From positions 124,001 to 188,000 of the forward strand of contig CAWUHX010000332.1 in the NCBI GenBank assembly GCA_963922205.1: 64,000 nucleotides of DNA, in the 5' to 3' direction. Position numbers and translations under genes: made by a program. This document shows, in pieces, positions 13,601-28,600 of the stretch; positions within the stretch are counted from its first letter, which is position 1; every line of letters starts with the position of its first letter. The stretch is from Romanomermis culicivorax. Lineage: Eukaryota; Nematoda; Enoplea; Mermithida; Mermithidae. The notes under the pieces were generated by a model. It saw nothing but the letters and a program-made list of their open reading frames with translations. It was not told where the DNA came from and did no database searches.

Positions 13601-16600
13601 GACGAAGTTCGATCCTACGTTTTGTTCAACTATGCCCGCATAAATTACACATCGTCGGCACCATCCGGAGCTATAGGGGGACGCGGTGGACGCCAATCCG
13701 CTTTGGTAATGATGTTTACACGAAAAACTGATCTTGGTGTAAAGTTATGCAAATTTTTGTACTCATCTCAACGAGATCTATGGATTGATACCCATTTTGC
13801 CTATGCTAGCACTAAAAAGGAGGATTTTACAGGGCACACCCTAGGGCCACTCGGGAGTACGCCCCTACACCCCACACTTTACAGTATTTTACTTTACACT
13901 TTGTTGCCAGGTCGGCTTCAACGCTGGCAATGGCACTGGCTTCTTCGAATTGCCCTATTCGTCGCAAGGCGACTCATACAAATTGGTGTTGAACGGTGCC
14001 ACCGACACCCAAGGCCGTTGGTTGGCCCGCGTCGACGAATTGGTCCAATACGGCGGTTGTAGTAACAAAAGTTCCGGCAAATTGCAAATAGACCACGGGT
14101 CGGTCAACATGATCGGAGGCATGATGTTCAATGTGTCGGGACCGTGCTTCCGACCCAACGACTATATAACCATGGAAGTGGATGAGGAAATTTTCGATTG
14201 TGGCTATGTGAGCCCTATGCCCATGCCTGAGCCATAGCCAAGATCCAGGCCCTGGCCCTGGCCTAGCCCTGACCCAGCCTCGACCCTAACCCAAACCCTG
14301 ACCCCCACCCTGACCCTGACCCTGACCCTGACCCTGACCCTGACCCTGACCCTGACCCTGACTCTGACCCTGATCCTGACCCTGACCCTGACCCTGACCC
14401 TGACCTGGGCACGGGCCCTTATGCACAAAGTATGGATCCATGAAAATTTTTTCTAGGTGAACATGGTCAAGGCTCAATGCGTTATCCCATTCAATATGGT
14501 GTTCAAAACGGGCTTTGTTACCATACAAATAACGCAAGATGGCAGGAATTACGCTTGGTACAGGTCAATTTATATGTGTAAGCATTTCAGGAACAACACA
14601 TGTAAGAACTGTCCTCGCATGAGCATGCGCTCAATATCCTATCTTATATCATTACTAGGTTATAGCATGTGCTAAAGATCCCATCTTAAAACATTACTAT
14701 GTTATAGCACAGTAGTATACTAAACGTATAGACTTGCATTATCATGTGCTCAAGATCCTATCTTATAACATTACTATGTTATAGCACAGTAGTATACTAA
14801 ACATATAGACTTGCATGATCATGTCCTCAATATCCTATCTTATATCATTACTATTTAAAAGCATGTGCTCATGATCCCATCTTACAACATTACTATGTTA
14901 TAACATACTTGCATGATCATGTGCTGAAGATCCTATCTTATATCATCACTATGCTATAGCATGTGTCCAAGATCTCATTTTACAACATTACTATGTTATA
15001 ACATACTTGCATGATCATGTGCTGAAGACCCTATCTTATATCATTACTATGCTATAGCATGTGTCCAAGATCTCATTTTACAACATTACTATGTTATAAC
15101 ATACTTGCATGATCACGTGCTGAAGATCCTATCTTATATCATTACTATGCTATAGCATGTGTCCAAGATCTCATTTTACAACATTACTATGTTATAACAT
15201 ACTTGCGTGATTATGCACTCAAGATCCTATCTAATATCATTACTATTTTATAGCATGTGCTCATGATCCCATCTTACAACATTACTATGTCATAACATAC
15301 TTGTGTGATTATGCACTCAAGATCCTATCTAATATCATTACTATTTTATAGCATGTGCTCATGATCCCATCTTACAACGTTACGATGTTATAACATACTT
15401 GCATGATCACGTGCTGAAGATCCTATCTTATATCATTACTATGCTATAGCATGTGTCCAAGATCTCATTTTACAACATTACTATGTTATAACATACTTGC
15501 GTGATTATGCACTCAAGTTCCTATCTAATATCATTAGTATATTAATGCATGTGTCGAAGATCCTATCTTACAACATTACTATGTTATAACATACTTGCAT
15601 GATCACGTGCTCAAGATCCTATCTTATAACATTATTATGTTATACCATGTATCCAAGATCCTATCTTACAACACTAATACGTTATAACATACTCGCATGA
15701 TCATGTGCTCAAGATCCTATCTTATATCATTACTATTTTAAAGCATATGCTCATGATCCCATCTTACAACATTACTATGTTATAACATACTTGCAAGATC
15801 ATGTGCTGAAGATCCTATCTTATATCATTACTATGCTATAACATGCGTCCAAGATCTCATTTTACAACATTACTATGTTATAACATACTTGCATGATTAT
15901 GCACTAGAGATCCTATCTTATATCATTAGTATGTTAATGCATGTGTCCAAGATCCTATCTTAAAACATTACTATGTTATAAGATACTTGCAAGATCATGT
16001 GCTCAAGATCCTATCTTATAACATTATACTATGTTACAACATGTGATCTCGCTAAAATATACATTTCATGGTTAGGCCCTCCATCACTGGGCACGATCGG
16101 CAGCGTCACTTTGGTGACTAAAGTGGACGAAATCAATCCCTGGCAACACGACTGGCATAGGGCCGAAATTTCCAACTTGAGCATCATTTGGTCGGCGAGC
16201 AATATTTCCAGTTTATCAAATTCGAAAATCGACATCAATTTATGGGGTTATTGGGAAGATGCGTTGGATAGAGATTTGATTAAAGTAGGCTTAGGCTTAG
16301 GCTTAGGCTTAGGCTTAGGCTTAGGCTTAGGCTTAGGCTTAGGCTTAGGCTTAGGCTTAGGCTTAGGCTTAGGCTTAGGCTTAGGCTTAGGCTTAGGCTT
16401 AGGCTTAGGCTTGGGCTTAGGCTTAGGCTTAGGCTTAGGCTTAGGCTTAGGCTTAGGCTTAGGCTTAGGCTTAGGCTTAGGCTTAGGCTTAGGCTTAGGC
16501 TTAGGCTTAGGCTTAGGCTCAGGCTAGAAATTTTCATTAAGTTTTCTTCAGATTGGAGCCATAGCCAAAGGTATTTCGAACACTGGCAAATATTGGTTCA

Positions 16601-19600
16601 ACCCTAATCAGGTACAAAAAACATGGATGTTGAAAGACTCATGGAAAAAATTTTGGGGCGGCGTTGTGCAGGTTCACGTCGCAGATAATACTGTAAAAGA
16701 TAGAGGAAGCAGGTATGTCCAATTTTGTACATAAATTTCCAATCAATCTGGGTTTACTGTAGCAAAAAGTAAACTGAGTGACCAACGGTCATTACAATGA
16801 CCAGTCAACAACAGTTGATCAGCAGCCCTAAAAACATATCTCATTTTTTAGGCTCTTCTGGTCTAAACCCGTACCATTCGGCTGGTATTTCCAAGACATA
16901 TGGCGCCAAACAATGGGCGACAATTGGGCCTTGAATTTATGTATCGAATGGTTCGAACAAGATGGTCGACGTTACAACTTCTACCGGGAGCTAGAGACGC
17001 CCCTGTCCTGCCCTTGTACGTTGGCTCAAGCGAGGGCCGACTTCGGTCGTTTCATGCCAGCACCAGAATGTGATATGAGCGGCGACGCTTCTTGCTATTA
17101 TACACGCGGCGCCCAACACTGCGTCTTGTCCGTAGGTTCTACGTAAGTCAGCCAATGGGATTATATGTGGGACCATATCCCATACATATGCATTGCCCAT
17201 GCTTAAGTTTGCCTATCCTTAAGTTTGCCTATGCTTAGGCATTGCTCATCCTTAAACATTGCCTATGGTTAAGCATTACCTATGCTTAACCATTGTCTAC
17301 CTTTAAGCACTGTGTATGCTTAATCATTGCACCAGCTCCAGCCCTGCCTGTGCCCAAGCATCACATCTGCTTCGACTTTGCATGTGCTTCAACATTGCTT
17401 GTGCTCAAGCTTTACTATTGGTTGAGTATCTTCTATGCTAAATCACTCTGTATACTTAAGCATTGCATATGTCTAAATATCACCCATGTTGCTTGAACAT
17501 TGCAAATGCTTCAGCATTCCATGTGCCTATCACTGCCTATACTTAAACATATGGCATATGCTTCAGCACTTCCTATGCTTAAACAAATGATGTATGCTTG
17601 AGCATTGCCTATGCTTGACCATGGCCTATGCTTGAGCGTTGACTATGCTTGAGCATTGCCCGTGCTGAATTGTTAGATATGCCTGAGCAATGTTTGCACA
17701 TACCATTGCAAGCCGGAGTTAAGTATTGACAATGTATAAGCGTTACATATGTCTAAAAATTATCTGTACTCCAGCAGTGTCTATGCTTAAGCATTGTCCA
17801 TGCTTAATCATTGTATATGCTTGAACATTATCCATGCGTGAACATCTCTTATAATGAAACGCAGTCTATGCTTAAGCAGTGCGTATGCCATGAATTTATG
17901 TATGCTTAAGTATTGCTTATGCTTAATCATTGTCTATGCTATAGCATTACTTATACTTGAGCATTGCCTATGTCTGAAAATTGTCTAGGGTTGAGAATTG
18001 CCTATGCTTGAGCGTGGTCCATGCTTAATAATTGTCTATGCTAAAACATTATCAATGTGCAAACATTTCTCATTATTGGGCACTGCCTATGCTTACGCAT
18101 TGCATATGCCTTAACTTTGAGTATGCTCAAGCATTGTCTATGCTAAAGCATTGCCTATGCTTGAGCATTGCCTATGCTTGAGCATTGCCTATGCTTGAGC
18201 ATTGCCTATGCTTGAGCATTGCCTATGCTTGAGCATTGCCTATGCTTAAGCATTGTGCATGCTTAATAGTTGCATGTGCTCAAGCAATGTTTGCACTTAA
18301 CCATTGTGAGCCCGACTAAAGTAAACTCAAGGTGTAGGCATTACCTATGCCTGAACACTGTCTATTGTATAGCATTGCCTATGCTTGAGCATTGCTTATG
18401 CTTGAGCATTGCCTATGCTTGAGCATTGCCTATGCCTGAGCCTTGCCTATGCTTGAGCATTGCTTATGCTTGAGCATTGCCTATGCTTGAGCATTGCTTA
18501 TGCTTGAGCATTGCCTATGCTTGAGCATTGCCTATGCTTGAGCATTGCCTATGCTTGAGCATTGCCTATGCTTGAGCATTTCCTATGCTTGAGCATTGCC
18601 TATGCTTGAGCATTGCCTATGCTTGAGCATTGCCTATGCTTGAGCATTGCCTATGCTTGAGTGTGGGTTATGCTCTAGCATTGCCTAGGTTATAGTGTTG
18701 CATGTCAGGCAACTATGGCTTACTATTTTAAGTATTGTCTATGTTTAAGGATGGTGTATGCTTAAGCATTTCCTATACTCAAGCATTGCTCATGCTCTGC
18801 TTAAGCATTGCATATACTTAAGCATTGTATATACTTAAGCATTGACTATGCTTAATCATAGCTTATGCATACGTCAAAGAATGGACAGTGTCCCGTAAGT
18901 GTTTCCAGCTTTCCATTGCATATCACACACTTTGTGGACTATTCAAATGCCTAGTAGCATATCTGTTGCTATGACCATCGGTTCAAGCCCTTCACCGAGC
19001 AAATTTTTTTTTGCTATCCAGGGTAGCTGGCGCCAGTCAAACGTGCTGCTACGATTTCAACGGCTGGCTCATCTTTAGCCAAGACTACGAATACCATCCC
19101 GACTACGTAAAGTACAGTTCGGCCGGCACGTCACATCGGGCGCACCCTTGGGGCGGCTACGTATTCAAAAAACCGCCCTACGTACCTTCCTGGTCCAATT
19201 TCCACAACGATTTACTGCCCTATGATGTTTGTTGCCGATGGGCGGGCCATTGCGAATTTTACTATTGGCGTCGAACGACCTCCGGTTGCCAGGATTATAA
19301 GCCACCGAGGCTCGGTAATCAGGGACAGTAGTTATAGGGGGTATAGGCTTAGGCTTAGGCTTAGGCTTAGCCTTAGGCTTAGGCTTAGGCTTAGGCTTAG
19401 GCTTAGGCTTAGGCTTAGGCTTAGGCTTAGGCTTAGGCTTAGGCTCAGGCTCAGGCTTAGGCTTAGGCTTAGGCTTAGGCTTAGGCTTAGGCTTAGGCTT
19501 AGGCTTAGGCTTAGGCTTAGGCTTAGGCTTAGGCTTAGGCTTAGGCTCAGGCTTAGGCTTAGGCTTAGGCTTAGGCTTAGGCTTAGGCTTAGGCTTAGGC

Positions 19601-22600
19601 TTAGGCTTAGGCTTAGGCTTAGGCTTAGGCTTAGGCTTAGACCTTGTCCGCAATTTTTGCATTTCAGCCACAGCCTATGGTCACGGCCATTTCATAACTT
19701 TCGACAATTTGAAGTATACATTCAACGGTCGAGGCCATTTCGTATTGACGTCGTTCAAGACGCCGTCACAAAATTTGAATATCCAAATTAGGATGGAACA
19801 GCCGCCTAGGACAGTATGTAAGTCGGAGAGGAAAATTTTGAGGTTAATATTTGATTTAAACTTGAAAATTGATGTTTCATTTTGAAAAAAGAAGTTACAA
19901 GCAGCTGGACTTTGAGGGGTCATGGGTTCGAACCCTGCAATTTCCAAATTTTTTTCTAGAATTTTTTCCCAAACAGCTCAACTGTGAGAAGCAAATGGTT
20001 CGAGCCCTTCAACAAGCAACTTTTTTCAAGTTGAATAATTGACCATTTGATTACTTTGCTCATTGGGGTCAACATTGAAAAGTGAAGGGTTCAAGACCCT
20101 CAATTCACATTTTTTTTATATTTGATAATTAACTTTTTTCAACCAGCTGGACTTGGAAAAGTCGTGGGTTCAAGACCTCCAATTCACAAATTTTTTTTTT
20201 TGATATTTGATCCTCAACTTTTTCAACCAGTTGGACTTTGAAAAGTCATGGGTTCGAGATCTTCAATTCACAATTTTTTTTTTCTAATTTTTGGTCATTA
20301 ACTTTTTTTAACTAGTTCGACTTTCAAAAGTCATGGGTTCTAGACCTTAAATTCACAAAAAACTTTTTGATATTTCATCATTAACTTTTTTTTCAACCAG
20401 TTGGACTTTCAAAAGTCATGGGTTCAAGACCTCCAATTCACAATTTTTTTTTTTTTTTGATTTCTGATCCTTAATTTTTCTCAAGCAGCTCAATATTGAA
20501 AAGTCATGGGTTCGAGACCTTCAATTCACAATTTTTTTTTTTTTGATTTCTGATCCTTAACTTTTTCTCAAGCAGCTCAATATTGAAAAGTCATGGGTTC
20601 GAGACCTTCAATTCACAATTTTTTTTTTTTTTGATTTCTGATCCTTAACTTTTTCTCAAGCGGCTCAACATTGAAAAGTCATGGGTTCGAGACCTTCAAT
20701 TCCCAAATTTTTTTTTTAATTTTTTTTTCCAGACAATACTGATGTACAAGCTACAGTAATAACTGGTGTAGCTGTACAAAACAACGATTCGTCATTTTTC
20801 CAATTTTTCGCTCGAAAACAACATCGTCGATGGCGTTACGCTTTAGATGTTTTGGTCGATGGCGCCGAATGGCATACCGATGATGTGAATAAAAAACAGT
20901 CACATTTCGTACGTGCCACGTTATTCAGCCCGCATTTAAACCGCAATCAATCGGATTTAACGCTATTGTTTCCTAGCGGAGTTGGGGTGCGGGTTTTAGA
21001 AATGGATGGGCATATGCAGGTCATTGTGGCCTTGCCTCCGGAATTCAACGAAACAGCAGTTGTGAGTAATTTGTAAAATTTAATAATTTAATAATTTAAT
21101 AATAAATTTAATAAATTAAATTTAATAAATTTAATTTGATTAAATTTGATTAAATTTGATTAAATTTTGTTGAATTTGGTTAAATTTAATAAATAAAATT
21201 TGGTTAAATTTAATTAAATTTGGTTTAATTTCATTGAATTTGATTAAATTCGGTTAATTTTGGCTCAATTTAATTAAATTTAATTAAAGTTGGTTAAATT
21301 TGAAAAAAATTGGTTAAATTTGATTTAATTTGATTGAATTTGATTAAATTTGATTAAATTTGATTCAATTTAATAAACTAAATTTGATCAAATTTAATAA
21401 ATTAAATTTGATTCAATTTGATTAAATTTAATAAACTAAATTTGATTAAATTTAATAAATTAAATTTGATTAAATTTAATAAATTAAATTTGATTAAGTT
21501 TGATTAAATTTGATTAAATTTTGTTAAATTTTGTTAAATTTTGTTAAATTTAATTAATAAAATTTGATTAAATTTAATGAATTAGATTTGATTAAATTTA
21601 ACTATTTAAATTTGATTAAATTTAATTATTTGAATTTGATTTAATTTAATAAATTAAAATTTGATTAAATTTGATCAAATTTAGTTAAATTTAGTTAAAT
21701 TTGATTAAATTTTGTTAAATTTTGTTAATTTTGGTTAAATTCAATAAATCAAATTTGATTAAATTTAATGAATTAGATTTGATTGAATTTAACTATCTAA
21801 ATTTGATTAAATTTAATTATTTAAATTTGATTAAATTTAATTATTTAAATTTGATTCAATTTAATAAATTAAATTTGATTAAATTTGATTGAATTTAGTT
21901 AAATTTGATTAAATTTGATTAAATGTTGTTAAATTTTGTCGAATTTAGTTAAATTTAATAAATAAAATTTGATTAAATTTAATGAATTAGATTTGATTAA
22001 ATTTAACTATTTGAATTTGATTAAATTTAATTTTTTAAATTTGATTAAATTTAATAAATTAAATTTGATTCAATTTAATAAAATAAATTTGATTAAATTT
22101 GATTAAATTTAGTTGAAATTGATTAAATTTGCTTAAATTTGATTAAATTTGATTGAATTTAATAAATTGAATTCAATAAATTAAGTTTCATAAATTAAAT
22201 TTAATAAATTAGATTTGAAAAAAAATTTAATAAATTAAATTTAATAAATTCAATTTAATTAATTAAAATTGATTAAATTTAATAAATTTAATTTGATTAA
22301 ATTTAATGTGATTAAATTTAATAAATTAAATTTGATTAAATTTATTAAATTAAATTTGATTAAATTTTATAAATTAAATTTGATTAAATTTTATAAATTG
22401 AATTTGATTAAATTCAATAAATTGAATTTGATTAAATTTAATAAATTAAATTTGATTAAATTTCATAAATTAAATTTGACTAAATTTGATTAAATTTGAT
22501 TAAATTTTGTTAAATTTTGTTAAATTTGATTAAATTTTGTTAAATTTTGTTAAATTTGGTTAAATTTGGTTAATTTTAATTAAATTTAATAAATTAAAAT

Positions 22601-25600
22601 TAACAAATTTTTTTTTATGTAATAAATTAAATTTGATTAAATCTGGTTAAAATTGATTAAATTTGCTTAAAATTGGTTAAATTTTGTTAAATTTAGTTAA
22701 ATTTGATTGAAGTCAATATGTTAAATTTAATAAAATGTGATTAAATTTGATTAAATTTGATTAACCTTCATTAAAATTGATTAAATTTGATTAAATTTGA
22801 TTTGATCTAATAATTCAAATTTGATTAAATTTGGTTGAATTTAATAAAATTTAATTAAAGTTGGTTAAAGTTGGTTTAATTTGGAAAAATTGGTTAAGTT
22901 TGGTTAAATTTGATTAAATTTGATTGAATGTGATAATAAATTAAATTTGAATATATTTGATAAGTTAAACTTGATTAAATTTGATTAAATTTGACCAAAT
23001 TTTATTGAATTTTATTAAATTAAATAAATTAAATTTGAATATATTTAATTAATTAAACATGATTAAATTCGATTTAATTTGGTTAGATTTGATTAAATTT
23101 AATGAATTTAATTTGATTAAACCTGATTAAATTTGGTTGATTTGGTTAAATTTGGTTCAATTTGATTGAATTCGATTAAATTTGGTTAATTTTGGTTCAA
23201 TTTGATTAAATTTAAATAAATTTAATTAAAGTTGGTTAAATTTGGTTAAATTTGATTAAACTTGATTAAATTTGGTTAAATTTGGTTAAATTTGGTTAAA
23301 TTTGGTTAACTTTGGTTCAATTTGATTGAATTTGATTAAATTTGGTTAATTTTGGTTCAATTTGATTAAATTTAATTAAATTTAATTAAAGTAAAATTGG
23401 TTAAATTTGATTGAATTTGATTAAATTTGATTAAATTTGATTAAATTTGATTAAATTTGATCAAATTTGATTAAATTTGATTAAATTTGATTAAAATTGA
23501 TTAAATTTGATTAAATTTGATTAAATTTGATTGAATTTTATTAAATTAAATAAATTAAATTTGATTAAATTTGATTGAATTTTATTGAATCAAATAAATT
23601 TAATTTGAATAAATTTGATAAATTAAACTTGATTAAATTTGATTAAATTTGAATAAATTTGATTAAATTTGATTAAATTTGATTAAATTTGATTAAATTT
23701 GATTAAATTTGATTGAATTTTATTAAATTAAATAGATTGAATTTGAATAAATTTAATGAATTAAACTTGATTAAATTTGGTTAAATTTGGCTAAATTTGG
23801 TTAAATTTGGTTAAATTTGGTTCAATTTGATTGAATTTGATTAAATTTGATTAAATTTGATTAAATTTGATCAAATTTGATTAAATTTGATTAAATTTGA
23901 TTAAAATTGATTAAATTTGATTAAATTTGATTAAATTTGATTGAATTTTATTAAATTAAATAAATTAAATTTGATTAAATTTGATTGAATTTTATTGAAT
24001 CAAATAAATTTAATTTGAATAAATTTGATAAATTAAACTTGATTAAATTTGATTAAATTTGAATAAATTTGATTAAATTTGATTAAATTTGATTAAATTT
24101 GATTAAATTTGATTAAATTTGATTGAATTTTATTAAATTAAATAGATTAAATTTGAATAAATTTAATGAATTAAACTTGATTAAATTTGGTTAAATTTGG
24201 CTAAACTTAGTTAAGTTTGGTTAAATTTGATTAAATTTGACCAAATTTGATTGAATTTTATTAAATTAAATAAATTAAATTTGAATATATTTAATGAATT
24301 AAACATGATTAAATTCGATTTAATTTGGTTAGATTTGATTAAATTTAATGAATTTAATTTGATTAAACCTGATTAAATTTGGTTGATTTGATTAAATTTG
24401 GTTCAATTTGATTGAATTCGATTAAATTTGGTTAATTTTGGTTCAATTTGATTAAATTTAAATAAATTTAATTAAAGTTGGTTAAATTTGGTTAAATTTG
24501 ATTAAATTTGATTAAATTTGATTAAGTTTGATTAAATTTGATTGAATTTTATTAAATTAAATAAATTAAATTTGATTAAATTTGATTGAATTTTATTAAA
24601 TCAAATAAATTTAATTTGAATAAATTTCATAAATTAAACTTGATTAAATTTGATTAAATTTGATTGAATTTTATTAAATTAAATAGACCAAATTTAAATA
24701 AATTTAATGAATTAAACCTGATTAAATTTGGTTAAGTTTGGTTAAATTTGATTAAATTTGACCAAATTTGATTGAATTTTATTAAATTAAATAAATTAAA
24801 TTTGAATATATTTAATGAATTAAACATGATTAAATTCGATTTAATTTGGTTAGATTTGATTAAATTTAATGAATTAAATTTGATTAAACTTGATTAAATT
24901 TGGTTAAATTTGGTTAAATTTGGTTCAATTTGATTGAATTTGATTAAATTTTGTTAATTTTGGTTCAATTTGATTAAATTTAATTAAAGTTGGTTAAATT
25001 TGAAAAAAATCGGTTAAAGTTGGTTAAATTTGATTAAATTTGATTAAATTTAAATAAATTTGATTGAATTTTATTAAATTAAATAAATTAAATTTGAATA
25101 TATTTGATAAATTAAACTTGATTAAATTCGATTTAATTTGGTTAAATTTGATTAAATTTAATGAATTAAATTTGATTAAACTTGATTAAATTTGGTTAAA
25201 TTTGGTTAAATTTGGTTAAATTTTGTTCAATTTGATTGAATTTGATTAAATTTGGTTAATTTTGGTTCAATTTGATTAAATTTCATTAAATTTAATTAAA
25301 GTTGGTTAAATTTGAGAAAAATTAGTTAAATTTGGTTAAATTTGATTAAATCTGATTAAATTTGATTAAATTTGATTAAATTTGATTAAATTTGATTAAA
25401 TTCAATTAAATTTGATTGCATTTGATTAAATTTGATTAAATTTAAATAAATTTGTTTGAATTTTATTAAATTAAATAAATTAAATTTGAATATATTTAGT
25501 AAATGAAACTTGATTTAATTTGATTCAATTTGGTTAAATTTGATTAAATTTAATTAAATTTGATTAGAGTTGGTTAAATTTGAAAAAAATTGATTAAATT

Positions 25601-28600
25601 TGGTTAAATTTGATTCAATTTGGTTAAATTTGATTAAATCTAATGAATAAAATTTGATTAAACTTGATTAAATTCTGTTAAATTTGATTAGATTTGGTTA
25701 AATTTGAATAAATTTAATAAACTTAATTTGATTGAATTTGATAAATTAAATTTGATTAAACTTAATAAATTGAATTTGATTGAACTTAAGGAATTAAATT
25801 TGATTACATTAAACAAATTATATTTGATCAAATATACTAAATTGAGTTTAATTCTATAAATTTACTTGAATTTAAACAATTGAATTCAATTCAAAGAATT
25901 ACATAAAATTCATTGAAGTAAATTGAATTTAAATTGATCTAAAAATAGAAAAATTGCATTTAAATTGAAAAAAATCAATCAAATTAAACCCAAGGTGAAT
26001 TTAATTTAATATATTCATTGAATTGAATATTGAATTTATTGAATTTGCAAAATTTAATAAATCTAATTTGTTGAATTAAATTTGATCAAATTTAATAAAT
26101 TAAATTTGATTAAATTTAATAAATTAAATTTGATTAAATTTGATTAAATTTGGTTAAAATTGATTAAATTTGCTTAAATTTGGTTACATTTTGTTAAATT
26201 TCGTTAAATTTAATAAATAAAATTTGATAAAATTTGATTAAATTTGATAAAGTTTGATTAAATTTGATTAAATTTGATTAAATTTGGTTAAATTAGATTA
26301 AATTTGATTTGATCTAACAATTTAAATTTGATTAAATTTGGTTGAATTTAATTAAATTTAATTAAAGTTGGTTAAATTTGGTTAAATTTGGTTAAATTTA
26401 ATTAAATTTAATTAAAGTTGCTTAAATTTGGAAAAATTGGTTAAGTTTGGTTAAATTCGATTAAATTTGATTAAATTTGATTAAATTCGATTTAATTTGA
26501 TTAAATTTGATTAAGTTTGATTAAATTTGATTGAATTCGATTAAATTATAAATTGAATTTAATAAATTAAATTTAATAAATTAAATTTGATAAATTAAAT
26601 TTAATAAATTAAATTTGATAAATTAAATTTAATAAATTAAATTTGATTAAATTTATTAAATTTATTAAATTGAATTTGATTAAATTTATTAAATTGAATT
26701 CAATTTCATAAATTTACTTAAATTTAATGTACGGAATTGAATTTAGAGAATTGAATAAAATTAAATAAACTAAATTAAATTCAATTTAAATTAAAACTAG
26801 AAATATTGCATTCATTTTGAATCAAATGAAATTTAATAAAATAGTTCAAATTCAAATTAAATTAAATCCAGAATTGCATTTAAATTGAATTAAATAAAAT
26901 TCAATAATCTAGATCAATTTAAAATACAATAAAAGTAGAAAAAATTGCATTTAAATTGAGAAAAAATGAATGAATTAAAACAAAAGTTCAACTTGAATTC
27001 AATTAACTTTATTTTCAATTGAATTAAAATTAATTTAAATTAAATTAAATTTGATCAAAATTAATTTAATTTAATTTAAAATGAATAAAATTGAATTAAA
27101 TCAAAATTAAAATAGAACAAGAAAAAATGATTATCAAAAAATTGAATTGAATGGAATTGAATCTAAATCAAATTAACTTTAAATTGAATTGAATTTAGAT
27201 AAACTTAAATTTGAATTAAATTAACTTCAAATAGAATTGGATTCAAATAAAAATAAATTTAAATAAAATTAAATTTAAACAAAATTAAATTTAAATAAAA
27301 TTAAATTTGAATAAAATTGAATTTAAATAAAATTAAATTTGAATAAAATTAAATTTGAATAAAATTAATTTTAAGTAAAATTGAATTTGAATAAAATTGA
27401 ATTTGAATAAAATTAAATTTGAATAAAATTAAATTTAAGTAAAATTAAATTTAAATAAAATTGAATTCGGATAAAATTAAATTTAATTGAAATTAAATTT
27501 AAATAAAATTAAATTCAATTTAAATTAAATATATCAATATTATATAAATTAAATATAAATTTATTTAAATTTAAATTAAATTTATGCTAAATTAAATTTG
27601 AATTGAATTAAATTTGAATTGAATTAAATCTGAATTGAAAAAAAAATTAATTTAAGTTTAAACAAGTTGAATTTGAATTGAATAATCAAATCTTTTTAAT
27701 ATTTAATATTTTTTATTTAAATTTAATAATTAATTGTTATATAAATTTAATAATTTTTTTTATATACATTCAATAATTAATGTTCATTTAAATGAAATTT
27801 AATCAATATTGAGGTAAATTCAATTTGATCTAAATGAAAATTGAATTAAATCAAAATTAAACTACATAAAAATTGAGCCAAATCAAAATTAAATTAAATC
27901 AAAATTGAGTTAAATCAAAACTGAATCAGATTGTAATTGAAATTAAATCAAGATTGAATTGAAATTAAATCAAAATTGAATTGAAATTAAATCAAATTGA
28001 ATTTAAATTAAATCGAAATTGAAATTAAATTAAATCAAAATTGAATTGAATTTAAATCAAAATTGAATTTAAATCAAAAAAAATAAAATCGGAAAGAATT
28101 GAATTTAAATTAAAAAAATTAAATCATAGTTGAGACTAATCAAGATTGAATTAATTCAAAACAAAAATAAATCGAAACAGGATTAAATCAAAGTAAATCA
28201 AATCAAAGCAAATCAAATTAAATTAAATCAAATCAAATTACATAAAATTATATTAAATCAAATTGAATTAGATCACATCAAATTAGATCAAATTAAATTA
28301 GATCAAATTAAATTGGATCAAATTAAATTAGATCAAATTAAATTAGATCAAATTAAATTAGATCAAATTAAATTAGATCAAATTAAATTAGATCAAATTA
28401 AATTAGATCAATTTAAATTAGATCATATTAAATTAGACCAAATTGAATTAGATCAAATTAAATTAGATCAAATTAAATTGGATCAAATTAAATTAAATCA
28501 AGTTAAATTAGATCAAATTAAATTAGGTCAAATTAAATTAGATCAAATTAAATTAGATCAAATTAAATTAGATCAAATTAAATTAGATCAATTTAAATTA

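Noticed and set aside
14204-14537. Minus frames of VRVRVR and GQGQGQ near exon 6-7
   Set aside because: They are produced by the CCCTGA hexamer array in intron 6 and antisense to coding exons.
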